DNA from: Yponomeuta sedellus
Lineage: Eukaryota; Arthropoda; Insecta; Lepidoptera; Yponomeutidae
Length of the DNA stretch: 64,000 bases
Reading direction: 5' to 3'
Assembly: GCA_934045075.1 (NCBI GenBank)
Contig: OW203738.1
Span: forward strand, 8,416,868 to 8,480,867
The stretch's first letter is position 1. Each line of letters starts with the position of its first letter. The notes under the pieces were generated by a model. The model worked only from the letters and a program-made list of their open reading frames with translations. It made no database searches and was not told the DNA's origin. Shown piece after piece: positions 22,956-35,309 of the stretch. Both the position numbers and the translations under genes were made by a program.

Positions 22956-23582
22956 GTAAATACGGTTACAAATAACGTTCACTCATTTGAATGCCCTGCT
23001 TTAAAACGAAGGCTTGTGAATAACTCGTTCGTTCTGAGATTAGATGGTACGGATTTAGAGGTGAAGCTTTGGAAGAACCGTATGTCGTTAATTATTAACA
23101 TTGTTTGGCTGAAATGGTAAATTACTGTCCGTAGAAATTGATAATGGAAACCAGTTCAAAAGAAAATATCAATATGGCTGAGGGACGATTGAAAATAGGG
23201 AGCGAGGTGGCTCCCTATTCGGATATATAACTTGGAAACTATAACGTAACATTTCCCCCTAAAGAATGCCTGGGAGCCAATTCTCACTTCATTAGCAAAT
23301 AAGTCGTATACGATTCTAAGACTTATAGGCTTGGAATTCTATGTGAAAAGTCGAGCGACAGCCAAAATGTGTATTCTGAACGCCATGCCAGATGAAATTC
23401 GAATGAGAAAATAAATGTCTAAAGACTCTGTCGCGTTCTTATCTTATTTTTATGCGACAAATGTATAAGCCTTTGAATATTTTGCGTCTACGCTTTCAAT
23501 TCGCATGGGCGAGAATCGGCCCCCTGGTATTGAAGACTGACATCTCATGACTGCAACAATTAAAGCTTGTTAATGTAAGTAT
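22956..23582. other. AT-rich sequence, nothing recognised
   Basis: No gene or repeat family identified. Confidence 0.4.
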
Positions 23583-23950
23583 GAAGCGCTCGTGACCTAG
23601 GCGAACCGAGTGATTGGAATCAATCACTTGAGTTAAGCAACAACAGGCGGGGTAAGGTACAGGATGGGTAACCGTTCCGTGACTGCCGCTAGTGGCATTT
23701 TTCCGAGCGCTTCCGTGCTTCGCAAGGCACGTTGAGCCGTTGGTGCCCTCTGTCATGTAATGGCAGTCGTTAAGTGATGTCAGAGGCCTTATCGGCGGCT
23801 TCATAAGTTCTGACAGTAAGCCTCGCCACTGTCTTACAATCCTCCACCAACCCGGACTTGGCCCCCGTGGTGGAGTATGGCCACCTTCTTGCGATGCAGG
23901 AAGAGACCCGTGCCCCAGCAGTGGGGCACCACATACAAGGGTTGATAACG
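23583..23950 (-). repeat. Family Q element, near full length
   Basis: From GAAGCGCTCGTGACCTAGGC to CACCACATACAAGGGTTGAT. The minus ORF across it is incidental. Confidence 0.88.
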
Positions 23951-24044
23951 AATGTAAGTATACCGTCTTGGTAAGATTTGGTGATTCTAATATAAATAGG
24001 AACTGCTACTAGCCCTAAATGTGTAAATCGCGTCGGAGCTCATA

Positions 24045-24185
24045 ATAAGATAAGATGAGATAAGAATACTCTTTATTGTATACCGAAAAAATAGTTACAA
24101 AAATGGCAGATACAAAAGATCAAATACAATTGGCGGCCTTATTGGTAAGAGCAATTTCTTCCAGGCAACCTCAAATTGGAATAAT
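24045..24185 (-). repeat. Family S LINE 3' end
   Basis: ATAAGATAAGATGAGATAAG, CTTTATTGTATACCG, TGGCGGCCTTATTGGTAAGA. Confidence 0.75.
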
Positions 24186-24239
24186 AAATATTTATTTGTA
24201 ATTCTTACAAGATATGTAGTTGATAATAAATATTCTTAA

Positions 24240-24350
24240 TTATACTTTATTGCGCACGAAAAATTTAACAGGACATTACATAACAAATAACATGTACAAA
24301 GGCGAGCTTATCTCTGAAAGAGATTTCTTCCAGCAAACCTTAGAGAGTCG
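24240..24350 (-). repeat. Family S LINE 3' end, diverged
   Basis: TACTTTATTGCGCACGAAAA, ACATGTACAAAGGCGAGCTT, AAGAGATTTCTTCCAGC. Confidence 0.65.
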
Positions 24351-24787
24351 GAGAAGCAGTAAAAAGCGGGTGTACAAAATACGTGTACAAAATATACTAC
24401 ATAAATATTGATTAACCTACCTAACTATGAAAGAAAGAAATAAACTACATAAACTAAAAATAAATACATAAATTATATAGCTCAATGTTATGACAGAGAT
24501 AGATAATGCTCTTCTTCTTAATTCTTAATTTAAAAAAAAATCTTTATTCAATAAGCAGCGTTTACAGTTCACACGTCATTGGGGCTCTGTACTAAGTCAT
24601 GTTATGTTATAATAGGCATGTTATGAGAAGAACAGTTAAAAATATTCTCATAATAAGAACGAAACTCTCGCTGCCCTCTATCTTAGTATCTTGTTGTTTG
24701 AAAGTTGATCTCTTACGTCTTGCAGGTTTACTCCATATTTACTTGACATGTTAAAGCCCTATGTATTACAATCCAATTGACTAGTTT

Positions 24788-24905
24788 AAGATAAGAATAT
24801 TCTTTATTGTACACCAGAGCACATATTATAAAACATGCAAAGATACAAAGTACAATTGGTGGCCTTATTGCGAAAAAGCAATTTCTTCCAGACAACCCTA
24901 ATGAC
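24788..24905 (-). repeat. Family S LINE 3' end
   Basis: AAGATAAGAATATTCTTTAT, GTACACCAGAGCACATATTA, TGGTGGCCTTATTGCGAAAA. Nearly identical opening to the copy at 55968. Confidence 0.75.
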
Positions 24906-25309
24906 GGAATGTTTAAAGTCTAAATGATTAGTTATCCATTAAAAGAACTTCCCTCTACAAAACACAGGTCAAATTAATTTGTGTTTACATTTCTTGAAGT
25001 ATTCATATTCTTATAATATTTTATCCGAATGGCAAACAAATATCAATTCATTTTATAAAACAATTTCCAATTAACTTCCTCACTTAATGTTAAAAGTAAG
25101 CCGGAAGAACCAATCGAAATATGACTTTTTTTTGTAATAAGTAGCAAACTTCTGTTGCTGAACTAGGCAGTCTGCTTACAGCATACAATGCCTCCCTCTC
25201 CAGGTAGGACTGGTCCCATCACAATAAGGTTAGGTCTATACAGTTTATAAGTATTAGAATCAAAATAGACTTGCCTATGAATTTGTTTTTGTAAAGTACA
25301 AAAAGAACT

Positions 25310-25395
25310 TAATAGTATAGGTAACATTACTTAGATTTAAGAAATCATGGTTGTAATTTTTTTTCTGTTTCTGCAATAAAGTGTTCTCTATTAAG
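25310..25395 (+). repeat. Family S LINE 3' tail
   Basis: ACTTAGATTTAAGAAATCAT, GGTTGTAAT, then TGCAATAAAGTGTTCTCTAT. Confidence 0.7.
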
Positions 25396-25483
25396 ATAAA
25401 TATAATGTAAAAACTAAAAACGAGTATAGTATGTTTGTTAGATCTTCTTTGTGTATATAAAGTGTGAGTGTATGTAAGAGCGA

Positions 25484-25762
25484 AGAGCTCGTGGCCTAGG
25501 CGAACCGAGTGATTGTAATCAATCACTTGGTTAAGCAACAACAGGCGCGGTCAGGTACAGGATGGATGAGCGTCCCGTGACTACCGCTAGTGGCATTTTT
25601 GCGAGCGCTTCCGTGCTTCGCAGGGCACGTTAAGCCGTTGGTGCCGGCTGTCATATAACGGCAGTCATTAAGCCATGTCAGAGGCCTTATGGGCGGCTTG
25701 ATAACTTCTGACAGTAAGGCCCGCCACTGTCTTACAATCCTCTACCAACCCGGATTTGGCAA
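25484..25762 (-). repeat. Family Q element, truncated
   Basis: From GAGCTCGTGGCCTAGGCGAA to CTCTACCAACCCGGATTTGG; the GGGGCACGGGTCTC end is missing. Confidence 0.85.
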
Positions 25763-26039
25763 TTCGTTTTATTTTATTCAACAAACAAGAGAAGACTTTT
25801 TGTTTTTGTATATTTTAAGTTTTGTAATGATGGTAACAGAAATGATCGCTATGGAAGCTCCTCTACTTAATCTTAAACCCTTTTAAAGAAAGTAACCAGT
25901 AATCTTAAATTATTTGAATCAGCTACGAAGTATTTCATGCTTAGTCAGTTTTGAAGTATGGTGCCAGCCAAGTCGCAGTTCGGTGAGCGGATACTCATTT
26001 TATGCGGTTGCTATGGTAACACCGTTTCAAGTGGTACAA

Positions 26040-26215
26040 ACAGGCAGACATTCAATATCAAATATCAAGTATCGAGTATCAAGTCTTTATTAGTCAGCAA
26101 ACACGGTACATGTAGATTTTACTAGACACATTGTTATGGACAAGCGTGTAGCACCATAATATGGTACACAAATATTATAATAAAAAATTAGAAAGGCTAC
26201 ATTATTTAGAACATT
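26040..26215 (-). repeat. Probable LINE 3' end with (ATCAAGT)n tail
   Basis: TATCAAATATCAAGTATCGA followed by AAGTCTTTATTAGTCAGCAA, a reversed poly(A)-signal and short-tandem tail arrangement. Confidence 0.4.
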
Positions 26216-26487
26216 ATTATACAATGTCAAGAATATCTTAAACAGCTTAGGGTAAACTTTCTAGGTCTGTAAGGAAAGTACCCACGTCCCATTCGCCCCT
26301 GAATCCGGGGTTCTCGCTTCGTTAGTTCCCCTGCACTATTTGAATATGAGACGCTAGTTCGCTCCGGAGATGTTTGCGGGGCCAAACTTTGCGACACTGC
26401 CGTTTGATCTTGCACAGTTGCTTGACGCTGTTGGATCTGACAATATTTGGTATAGTTACTTATGCAGGTTTCGGTAGTAAGCATATT

Positions 26488-26562
26488 ACTTGTGGAGCGG
26501 CGGTAGCTTATCCTTGTCTCACAATACGAGAGGTCTTGAGTTTGAATCCAGGCATGTAACAT
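26488..26562 (+). repeat. Family R-type SINE head
   Basis: GTGGAGCGGCGGTAGCTTAT, GAGAGGTCTTGAGTTTGAAT, CCAGGCATGTAAC. Confidence 0.55.
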
Positions 26563-26599
26563 AAGCGTAGTTTTTGAGCCGCTAACTGTACAACATTCG

Positions 26600-27276
26600 A
26601 TTTTATTTATTTTCTTAATGATTCGCGATACTCATACATAGTTATATATTTAACGGGTCGAAAAAAGGTTGGGAATAAGGTTAATTACGTTTTATTTATT
26701 TTATTTAGATTTAAGAAATCAATTATTAACCAAAACAAAATCACAAATTATTAGCATTAACATTAACAATCAATAATCCAATTTAGTAAACAAGGTTCTA
26801 ACCTCAAAATTTGCATTTGATAACAAAATTAGATATTTTCGCGTAAGTACATGAACTTTGTTTATAAAATTGGTAGCGTGTTATCTAAAATAGTGTTACA
26901 GGTTTATGTGAATTCATTTATATGAATATTGCAGTTTCGACCAATAAGTCTACTTTACCGGTAGAATCTTGTTCACTAAAAATGACAAGTAAGGTTAAAT
27001 AAACTGTAGTCAAATATAAACGTACATATGAGTTTGACTCTCTTAGTTACGTACATTTGTGAAGAATAACACTATGAGAGAACCCGCTATCTTGTAAGCT
27101 ATGTTTTTATGTGGAAAGCCGACTTTGCTGAGCAAGCTTTCATTTTAAATTCCAGGCACTACAACCGTCTGAAAGTCATTAAACTCACCTAATAAAAGTT
27201 GCCACTAGACTCTGTATAAATTAAGCCAAAATAATTTTTAATACAGTTGCTCAAAAAGTAGCGTATTGCAGGGACG
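26600..27276. other. AT-rich sequence, nothing recognised
   Basis: No gene or repeat family identified. Confidence 0.4.
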
Positions 27277-27875
27277 TATAGCGTTCGGGATGTGGGCTAT
27301 TACATACTCGTGCTTTTTTTTTACCTTTCCCGAACTCATGCGTTTTCTTTCCCAACTGTCAAAATAATTTCTATTAAAAAGAAAAACTAACCATGAAGTT
27401 TTTACTAAAAAAAATCATAGGAGTTTTTATGATGCAAATACGTATACTTCTAAAAAGAAGCTAGGTACTAATTTGTTTCAATATCAGATTTTAATGATTT
27501 CATTGAATGAGTTAGGTTAGGTTTCATTTCATTTCATCTCACTAAATTTCATTTTCATTTCATATCAATAAGAAAATTCTACTGAAGACTTGGCTGTATG
27601 GGCATAGTTATAGCTTGGCATAGCCCTTTGCATAGTAGAATGGGTCAAGAAAAGAAAATCTCTGCTTATATTCTTTTACGGTTGGCGCATTTTCCAAATA
27701 ATTTTTCTTTATTAAATTGCTTATTTTTTTCGCAACTGTATTTAAAAAAGTCGTTCAGTTCACGTGCGGAACCGTCATTGCAACTTGTTTCGACTGTCAA
27801 CCCTCGCCTTCGGCTGCGCCTCGGCTCGGTTAGACATTTGTCGAACTCTTTGCAATGACGGTTCCGCACGTGCCT
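27277..27875 (+). repeat. Family U element with perfect 23-bp inner arms
   Basis: Matches 7807-8330 from GCGTTCGGGATGTG onward. Arms 27761-27783 and 27850-27872 (CACGTGCGGAACCGTCATTG...) are exact inverse complements. It holds an extra ATTTCATTTCATTTC-rich insertion at about 27480-27560. Confidence 0.85.
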
Positions 27876-28053
27876 ACAAAATCATTACTAAATTGGGCAG
27901 GAAAAATATAAACTGGTTGAATTGCTGACACGAAAAGAAGAAGAAGAATTACTAAATGAACGCCAAGGCTGTTAGTTTTACAATAATAGATTATGTGGAG
28001 AAGAAACTAACAAATAAACTCCACATTTATTCTCTCTAAACGTTATGTAACAT

Positions 28054-28190
28054 AGATGTAAAATCCATTTATTGTTACATGAAAATTTCTGTTTCAGTTG
28101 TTCTGTCAAGTTATGTAACAGAAAATTACTTGTAACAATAAATGGATTTTACATCTATCCATTTATTGTTACATGTAATTTTCTGTTTCA
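28054..28190. repeat. Triple-copy inverted/direct repeat of a 26-mer
   Basis: AGATGTAAAATCCATTTATT...ACAT at 28054-28080 is inverted at 28131-28156 and repeated directly from 28157 (ATCCATTTATTGTTACAT), together with AATTTTCTGTTTCA pieces. Confidence 0.85.
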
Positions 28191-28227
28191 CATACAAGTT
28201 CACAAAATTACTCAACAGTTTGTTAAA

Positions 28228-28375
28228 GACCTATTTAGAGGCAAAAAATTCCGCCCATTCGGGACTCGAGCCCGCGACCTCTGGCTAACCGCTATTTTAT
28301 GGCTATTTTAGCCTCTAAATAGGTTTTTAAAAATTGCCCTCAGCACGGGTTAGTGGAACGAAAAGAATATAGTTT
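28228..28375. repeat. Family P inverted copy, internally deleted
   Basis: Left minus-strand half (GACCTATTTAGAGGC, GGACTCGAGCCCGCGACCTC) meets a plus-strand AGCCTCTAAATAGGTTTTTA and GCACGGGTTAGTGGA tail. Confidence 0.8.
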
Positions 28376-28399
28376 GTTAAAGACCTAAGCAGCATCAAA

Positions 28400-29185
28400 C
28401 CATATCAAAAGACAATTTTTTTTAACGGACATTAAAAAATGATTAAAAGTGCAAGTGAGACGGACGCTAGAACAGTACACTTAATGGCGTGACACAAGTT
28501 TGAATAAAGGGGTATCAATTACAATGTAAATGAAGCCGAGAAGAGCTACAAGTGCAGACTGGATTGACCGCAATTAACGTGTAAATATGATTAAGCTCAT
28601 TTTCAGCTTAGAAATGTTGAATTCTTTATAATCTTTGGAATTTCTAATCGTCCTTTTCTGAAACTGTACCGCCATGGTCGCGGTTATATACTGATCGTGA
28701 ATCGGGTATACTCAGCTCCAGTCGGTAGTTAAATTTATTAATAAAATCACATTAGATTTTTATTTGCGAATGTGTGTCTATAAAAATACGCATTTGCTTC
28801 AATGTTTGGGCCACAATCTCATTGGTACTAAAGAAGAGGGTTTTTTAGATTAGAAAAAACTTTTATAAACAAAATCGATGTAGCATCAATAGAAAAATCA
28901 ATAGATTCATTGCAGGAAATTGCCGACTTATACGTATAATAATGTTGACTTCCACGCAACACAATCACTCGTTCTACTCTGGAAACCAGGAGGTCGGAGG
29001 CCATTTGAACAAAGGACTATTCTCACTACAACGGGCCAGTGGCGGTGGCGTACGGGCGCAACGACACAAACTAAAATAAACCTTAAATGCAAACCTTAGA
29101 GACTACAATACTAGTGCAAAAAAAAATCGGCCGACGGGCGCGACAGAGTATAATTTATTTACTGATATTTTTATTGTACTCGTAT
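28400..29185. other. AT-rich sequence, nothing recognised
   Basis: No gene or repeat family identified. Confidence 0.4.
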
Positions 29186-29690
29186 TGTTATCTCGTATCT
29201 GCCTTCGCTCGTCTATTAGTGGACATACGCCTTCCCCAAGGCACACCACTTCCTTCTGTACTCCATCATCCTGATGCAGCAATTGTCAGCAATCTACCTC
29301 AGATCGTCGGTCCAGCGAGCTGGTGGTATCCTACGCGGTGTTTGCCAGTTGATGGTCTCCACTCGAGATCCTTTGCACCACATCCACTACCGGTTCTTCG
29401 GCATATGTGACCAGCGCACTGCCACTTCAGTTTGCTAATCTTAAAGGCTAATTAATTCTTTCTTTGGCGGTTTTTCTAATGTCTGATGTGTTCCATCAGA
29501 ATGACTCCGAGCATAACCCGATCCATAGCATTCTGAGCTACTTAGAATCGATGATCTAGTACTGTCTTCAGTCTCCACGTTTCAGCTCCGTAGGTCATGA
29601 CTGGCTGGACGTACCTACTGTTAAAAATCCTTGTCTTGCGGCTCTGAGGAATATCTGCTAATTTCGTTACTAAGTTATTAAGGATAATGA
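29186..29690 (-). pseudogene. RTE-like LINE ORF2 C-terminal fragment
   Basis: On the minus strand: RKTRIFNSRYVQPVMTYGAE, TWRLKTVLDHRF, then AQNAMDRVMLGVILMEHIR, SKLKWQCAGH and KDLEWRPSTGKHRVG, with frame breaks. This is the region from RT motif YGAE to the VGR tail of RTE-type LINEs. Confidence 0.8.
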
Positions 29691-29760
29691 TATATTTAAG
29701 TCGTACCCCCGAAATTCGCCGGTGACTTGCAACGAGGATAAACTTTAAGTTCGGCGACCT

Positions 29761-29831
29761 CCAGCGGGCATCGACCCGATGACCTCGGTTTTGGTAGTCA
29801 GGTGTGTCACTTCTAAGCTAACGCAGCGGTG
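29761..29831 (-). repeat. tRNA-like SINE head
   Basis: Reverse complement starts CACCGCTGCGTTAGCTTAGA and has GGTCATCGGGTCGATGCCCG, a B-box-like segment. Not folded as a working tRNA. Confidence 0.5.
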
Positions 29832-30011
29832 TATTATTCAACATCAAATTATGGCCGGTAATCATCTTGAGAATCGATTACTTTTAAGTGGTCACTCAGT
29901 AATCGGCCACTAATCGCCGATGCACCCGATAGGGCAGCCATACAATGTAACGCGCTAAGACTGTCATTAAAGGCGTTTGACCGCACACCCTTTTGTCTGC
30001 ACCGTGTCTAC

Positions 30012-30095
30012 TGCGTGAAGCGGTGTTAGCGCGGTCGGTAGTTTGTTCTACATTCGAGAGGTCGTGGGTTGGAATCTCGATAAGTACCAGTTGCT
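30012..30095 (+). repeat. tRNA-like SINE head
   Basis: GCGTGAAGCGGTGTTAGCGC with GAGAGGTCGTGGGTTGGAAT and CTCGATAAGTACCAG. Confidence 0.5.
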
Positions 30096-30717
30096 TGTTT
30101 TCAATTTTTTAATAAAGTCACCCATATGTCCTAGAGGGGCAGGTCCAGACCAGGCTCTAGAGTCTAATACTTACATAGTTTTTCCATAGAATGAAATAAG
30201 CACGATAATTGTTGACATTTGCCTCAATTTGGTAGTCTACAAAGCAGTAGCAGGACAATGTCATTCCAGATAGACATCTGTCGCGAAGAAGATTGAATCG
30301 TGAGAGGCACCGAGTTAAGTAGCACGGGTTATGCCATTGCAATGCGATTGTTTACTAGACTACCGATAGTGTGAATGAAACGACCATTACCGGACTAATA
30401 TGACTCTATTGAACAAGTATGCATTTTAAAGACTCACCGCCCTGGTACTGCCACTGGCCACGATCACTTTCGCTGCATCTAGATTTATTAGTCGTTGATT
30501 TCACGCATGCCGGTATCGAATACTTTTCGCAAACGCTATCTCACTACATAATTTATGTATCTAGAGCTGAACTTCATCCAGTGCATAAGTCGTCTTGCAC
30601 CTGAAGGTTTCGAGAACTTTCGATATCAGCTGTTTTTTTGTTTGTCCCGGAATACTTATTTATCTATTTACTTACTCATCAAGTGACTGGGCGCAAATTG
30701 TCCTGAGTTACGTATGT

Positions 30718-30880
30718 TTTGGTCAATATTTCACAGAAATACCATTCGCTGATAGTGACGGAGAATATGATGTTTATGTACCGCAGTGCTTTAAATTGCC
30801 AAACCGCGGTGGGCACGCCTGGTGATTAAGCCCATACTTCGTCCCTCTCTGAGCCTGTGCTTTGCAGTGGGTCTTATAAA
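30718..30880 (+). repeat. Family R SINE, 3' part
   Basis: ACCATTCGCTGATAGTGACG, CCGCGGTGGGCACGCCTGGT, GATTAAGCCCATACTTCGTC, GCAGTGGGTCTTATA. Confidence 0.75.
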
Positions 30881-31002
30881 AACTACTTATGTTATGTTAT
30901 TCATATTTACTATAAAAGATATAAGTTTATTATAAAAGCTGAGAGGATAATAATAAATAATAAATAAAAAAGCTGAGAGGAACGTCAAAGTATGCAAAAA
31001 CC

Positions 31003-31890
31003 GGCCAAGTGCAAGTCAGACCCGCGCATCGAGGGTTCCGTACCACCGCATCATAAAATATTGCGTATTACAAAAAAAAACTTATTACACGGGAAGACTT
31101 CTTGGGGCAGTTTTATTATTTGTTATTTAATGAGGACTGCACTATTGTCAATCGCACCAAGTTGACTTTCAATGTATGATTTCAATGTCTTAGTGAAAAC
31201 AAAACAATGTTTGTTATATAGGAGACCCCCAACATAGTTTTAGCTATGCTATTACTAAAAGAAGTTGTACGCACAATACCGTAGGCTATATAAAATCAAC
31301 ATAAGTCCAACAAAAAAATTCAAAAATCACTGATAAAATAAAAAACTAACACTCCACTCCTAAGCACTAACTACTAAGCTGGCGGGATCCAAATTCAACA
31401 ATGTAACTAATTCTGAGCCTAGGTTGGTCCTTGTAGTCGGTCGACATACAAATAACACTCACCGCGCGGTCGGTCTTGTCCCGGCTTAGCTGTCTGTTGT
31501 ATATTTTTTATTTCAGTTTTTTTATCATTTCTTTGTCTATCTCCCATAATAACACTCACAACTACTGTGAACACTTCAAATATCTATCTTTTACGACACA
31601 AGGTTACAATACCACTCGCTAATTGTAAAGGAAAACATTGAGATAACTTGAGAATGTGAAGTATTCAGATACCTCAGCGCTTGTAATTGCGAATCCGCAG
31701 TGGGCACATGGGGTAACTAACCCATACTCTCTCGCTGAGAGAAGGCTTATGTCCTGCAGTGGGACGTTTAATATTCTAATTAAAAAGTAAACGGAATAAT
31801 TCCTTTAAATTTAAAACAACCATAGAGTCAAACAACGCAGGCGTAAAAATAGGGTCCCGTTTGTAACCTACGTTTAAGGAACCCTAAAAA
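31003..31890 (-). repeat. Family V element, interrupted
   Basis: Opens ACCGGCCAAGTGCAAGTCAG and AGGGTTCCGTACC; a closing GGGTCCCG...AAGGAACCCTAAAAA lies at about 31852-31887. A family R fragment sits inside. Whether both ends belong to one insertion is inference. Confidence 0.5.
31600..31772 (+). repeat. Family R SINE, 3' part
   Basis: ACCACTCGCTAATTGTAAAG, AATCCGCAGTGGGCACATGG, CTGAGAGAAGGCTTATGTCC, TGCAGTGGGACGTTTAAT. Confidence 0.8.
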
Positions 31891-32149
31891 TGAGGAAACT
31901 CCTTTGAGCCATAAAATATTAACTCCGTATGTTTCCAATACAGCCATGTACACTTGCGTACAAAAAGGCCCCGTACTGAGCACTCAAAAACAAAGCCCGG
32001 CGGCGCTCAGCTACTGAATATTTCAACAGGCCCTTACCTTGTTGAATATTAACTCAATGAGGGTAATTGATCTGCCAGTAGCGAGCTGGATCTTGAATAA
32101 GCTTAGAGGCAAACAGAAAAACAGCTTATATATTAAACGGGCGCAATCG

Positions 32150-32335
32150 CGATTGTTGCGAGAGGTCCGGTTCGAACCCCGGCTGGGGACAAAAAACCCC
32201 AGGTCTTGGGTGTTTACATGTTTGTGATGTCGTTGTTTCTGGTTCCCACGACACAGGGTATCCTCGTGCGGGGCCAGATGTAAAGTGTATGTCTGTATGT
32301 AAATGTTATGGTACGAGTATGTTATGTTATGAACA
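32150..32335 (+). repeat. Family T SINE
   Basis: GGTTCGAACCCCGGCTGGGG, ACAAAAAACCCCAGGTCTTG, TTGTTTCTGGTTCCCACGAC, GTATGTCTGTATGTAAATGT. The upstream half of the tRNA-like head is degenerate. Confidence 0.8.
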
Positions 32336-32339
32336 GTCT

Positions 32340-33115
32340 TCAGCGCCTTTATTTAGATATTTAATCTCTGCTAGATAATGTCATTTAAGGCGAGGCCTTC
32401 TGCCGTCTTTTGCTCTATACAATGAGTCCGCTAAGAAGCTTAGCCTACGATCTCCTGAAATCCCGGACTGGGTATATATTCTTTGTGACGTAATAAAATT
32501 GTGACGGGAGACTTTCTGAACGGATGAGGCTTACTAAAATGTTCTTAATTGGTTGGCTCCTAAATTCAATTGATACTTATTTGTTTCGCAACAGAATTGC
32601 TGAGGATAACAGATAACAGAATTTCGCAAAAATCTTCTGAGCAGTTACTGTCTCAACGAGAGCACGCAGGAGTTCTAGGTTAGTTTCAATCTTGTAATTT
32701 GCTTAAATTTTTGCATAGTATTTGACCTTTAAGATTTTGACCCGTGTGCATGATGGTTACACAGATAGTACAAATTGACTACTCTAAAAATTTTAAAATT
32801 CGTACATGGAAACGTAGGATTGTATGAATTTAATATTTATTTATGAGAATATGTAATGTTGATTATGTTACAGTAATCTAACTAGAGTCCAGTGAAGAAA
32901 AACCAAAGAACCAAAAGAAGATTTTTTTTAAGCACTGCAGAAGTTCACCAGCGCCTCTATAATTCACTATGTTGGAATATCATAAAGCTATAGTATTGCT
33001 ATAGCTTAGTAACTTATACCCTACCTCGCCGCGCCTTTCGGCGGTTTCGCAAAAAGTTCAGACAATTGTATTAAGTTTGTTACTCTTACAAGTTTTAGCT
33101 TTTTGAAATAGAACC
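32340..33115. other. AT-rich sequence, nothing recognised
   Basis: No gene or repeat family identified. Confidence 0.4.
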
Positions 33116-33121
33116 GCGGAA

Positions 33122-33572
33122 TGACTGTCATAAAACCGGTCAAATACGAGTCGGACTCACGAAGAGTTCCGTACTATTATGACAGTGCCCTATAGTTATA
33201 GTAAAAATAACAATAACAATAAAAATAAGTACTAACACTAGAATAAGATAACTAACAAATTTATATGAATTTTGATATTTGAAATAAATGAATTGAATTG
33301 AATTATCCATACTACATCAATATCCATACACCTACCAGTTGCTGATATTAATACAGAGCAAACAAAATCAACTTAAATTTATATTTTATTCTCTTTTTAT
33401 TACTATATGTTGCTTTAGCGGAAACAGAAATACGTCATCTGCGAAAATTTCAATTGTCTTGCTATCACGGTTCATGAGACACAGTCAGGCGACAGACAGA
33501 CAAACGGACAATGGAGTCTTAGTAATAGCTGGGGTCCCATTTTACCCTTTGAGTACGCAACCCTAAAAATTT
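33122..33572 (-). repeat. Family V element
   Basis: Opens CATAAAACCGGTCAAATACG and GAGTTCCGTACTATTATGAC, and closes CAGACAGACAAACGGACAAT, GGGGTCCCATTTTACCCTTT, GTACGCAACCCTAAAAA. A small insertion with tail GAATTGAATTGAATTA lies at about 33240-33305. Confidence 0.75.
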
Positions 33573-33693
33573 ATGAAAAATTATGACATCTAATTTACAC
33601 AGATAGTATGAAGGTCAAACTTCGTAGTTCCCCCTAATCAAACTCATGAGAACAAAGATAGTATAGCGTATTAATGTAATCTAGAGTTTTGAT

Positions 33694-33921
33694 TGAAACT
33701 TATAGCGAGTCTATAAGCTTGCTACAAGTTTCAATTAAGCAGTTGTAAATACATGCATACAAACTATAGGTACTATTTAAAAAAAATTGCGACAACTTTG
33801 GGATGACCGCTAATTTTTTGAAACTTATAGCGAGTCTATAAGTTTGCTACAAGTTTCAATTAAGCAGTTGAAAATACATGCATACAAACAATACTATTAA
33901 AAAAAATTGCTACAACTTTGG
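33694..33921 (+). repeat. Two-unit direct repeat next to Runx exon 2
   Basis: Units 33694-33801 and 33819-33921 share TGAAACTTATAGCGAGTCTA, TGCTACAAGTTTCAATTAAG and ATTGCNACAACTTTGG. Each unit has a GAAACTT/AAGTTTC inverted pair. The second ends about 100 bp from the exon's donor. Confidence 0.9.
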
Positions 33922-33984
33922 CGATATTGGCTGGCAGAGTCTAGCAACACTGGAATTAAACTTTCTAGCCCTCGTCAAACTTCA

Positions 33985-34353
<369 letters not shown>

Positions 34354-34459
34354 TTAAGATTGGGAAAATTTGTCGCCTGCGTTGGGTCGATATAAAATTT
34401 AAAGTTTTTACAAGATTTTTTCAAAGCTTTCATTTAACTGGCAATGTTTGTATTATATT

Positions 34460-34515
34460 ATTTTTAGTACACTAACCCGTGCTAAGGACAGTTTTAAAAA
34501 CCTATTTATTTTATT
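34460..34515 (-). repeat. Family P 3' fragment
   Basis: GTACACTAACCCGTGCTAAG and TTTTAAAAACCTATTT only. Confidence 0.75.
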
Positions 34516-34624
34516 CATTTGAAAAAAAAAAACAGGAAACAGGCTAAAGTTTATATAAAATATTAAACCTGAACCCATAAATATTTTTACTAAATACTCG
34601 TAGCTAAGTAACTAGGTGACAACA

Positions 34625-34828
34625 CTATTTTTATTTTTAATGCACTAACCCGTGCTAAGGAACAAATTTAAAAACCTATTTAGAGGCTAAAAATTTCACC
34701 CATGCCGGGATTCGAACCCGCAACCTCTGGCTAGCCTCTAGTACGTACCTCTGGTACGGATAGTCAGAGATCGCGAGGTTCGAGTCCCGGCATGGGTGAA
34801 ATTTTTAGCCTCTAAATAGGTTTTTAAA
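34625..34828. repeat. Family P inverted pair, imperfect
   Basis: Left half is minus, first subtype (GGGATTCGAACCCGCAACCT); right half is plus and diverged (GAGATCGCGAGGTTCGAGTC). Arms about 34667-34735 and 34761-34828; flanked by a TTTTTAATGCACTAACCCGT tail on the left. Confidence 0.85.
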
Positions 34829-35126
34829 CTAGGTGACAAGTACGAGTGCATCAAATAGAATACAGGTAGACAAATATTTAAAGTAAAATGAAAATAAAGC
34901 AATAAAAAAATAAAGCTTTAACAACAAGACAAGTGGGCGGGTCAACGCAGTAGTCGGTAGCTGATATAGTATTTTAGTAGATAAAGTAGTGTTTGCAGTA
35001 GTGGGTGTATGGATTGGTTGTAGAGTTCACGCTGAACTCGGTGGTCGTCGTTACGTTTAGGTTAGGTAGAACTTTTAAGGATTTTTTTTACCTTTGGACT
35101 GAACGCTAGCTTCATCTCATTTAGTA

Positions 35127-35240
35127 GGTAGTCGCCCATTGGCTCAGTTGGGAGAACGCTGGCACGGTTAGCCAGAGATCGCGAGGTTCGAGTCCCAGCA
35201 TGGGTGGAATTTTTAGCCTCTAAATAGGTTTTTAGAACGT
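35127..35240 (+). repeat. Family P element, head and start of tail
   Basis: TCGCCCATTGGCTCAGTTGG to AGCCTCTAAATAGGTTTTTA. Confidence 0.85.
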
Positions 35241-35309
35241 TTGTATCACTTATTGACAGTAAGTTCGGTTTTTAAACTTGCATGTTATTTTATTTCAATG
35301 CCAAAACTA

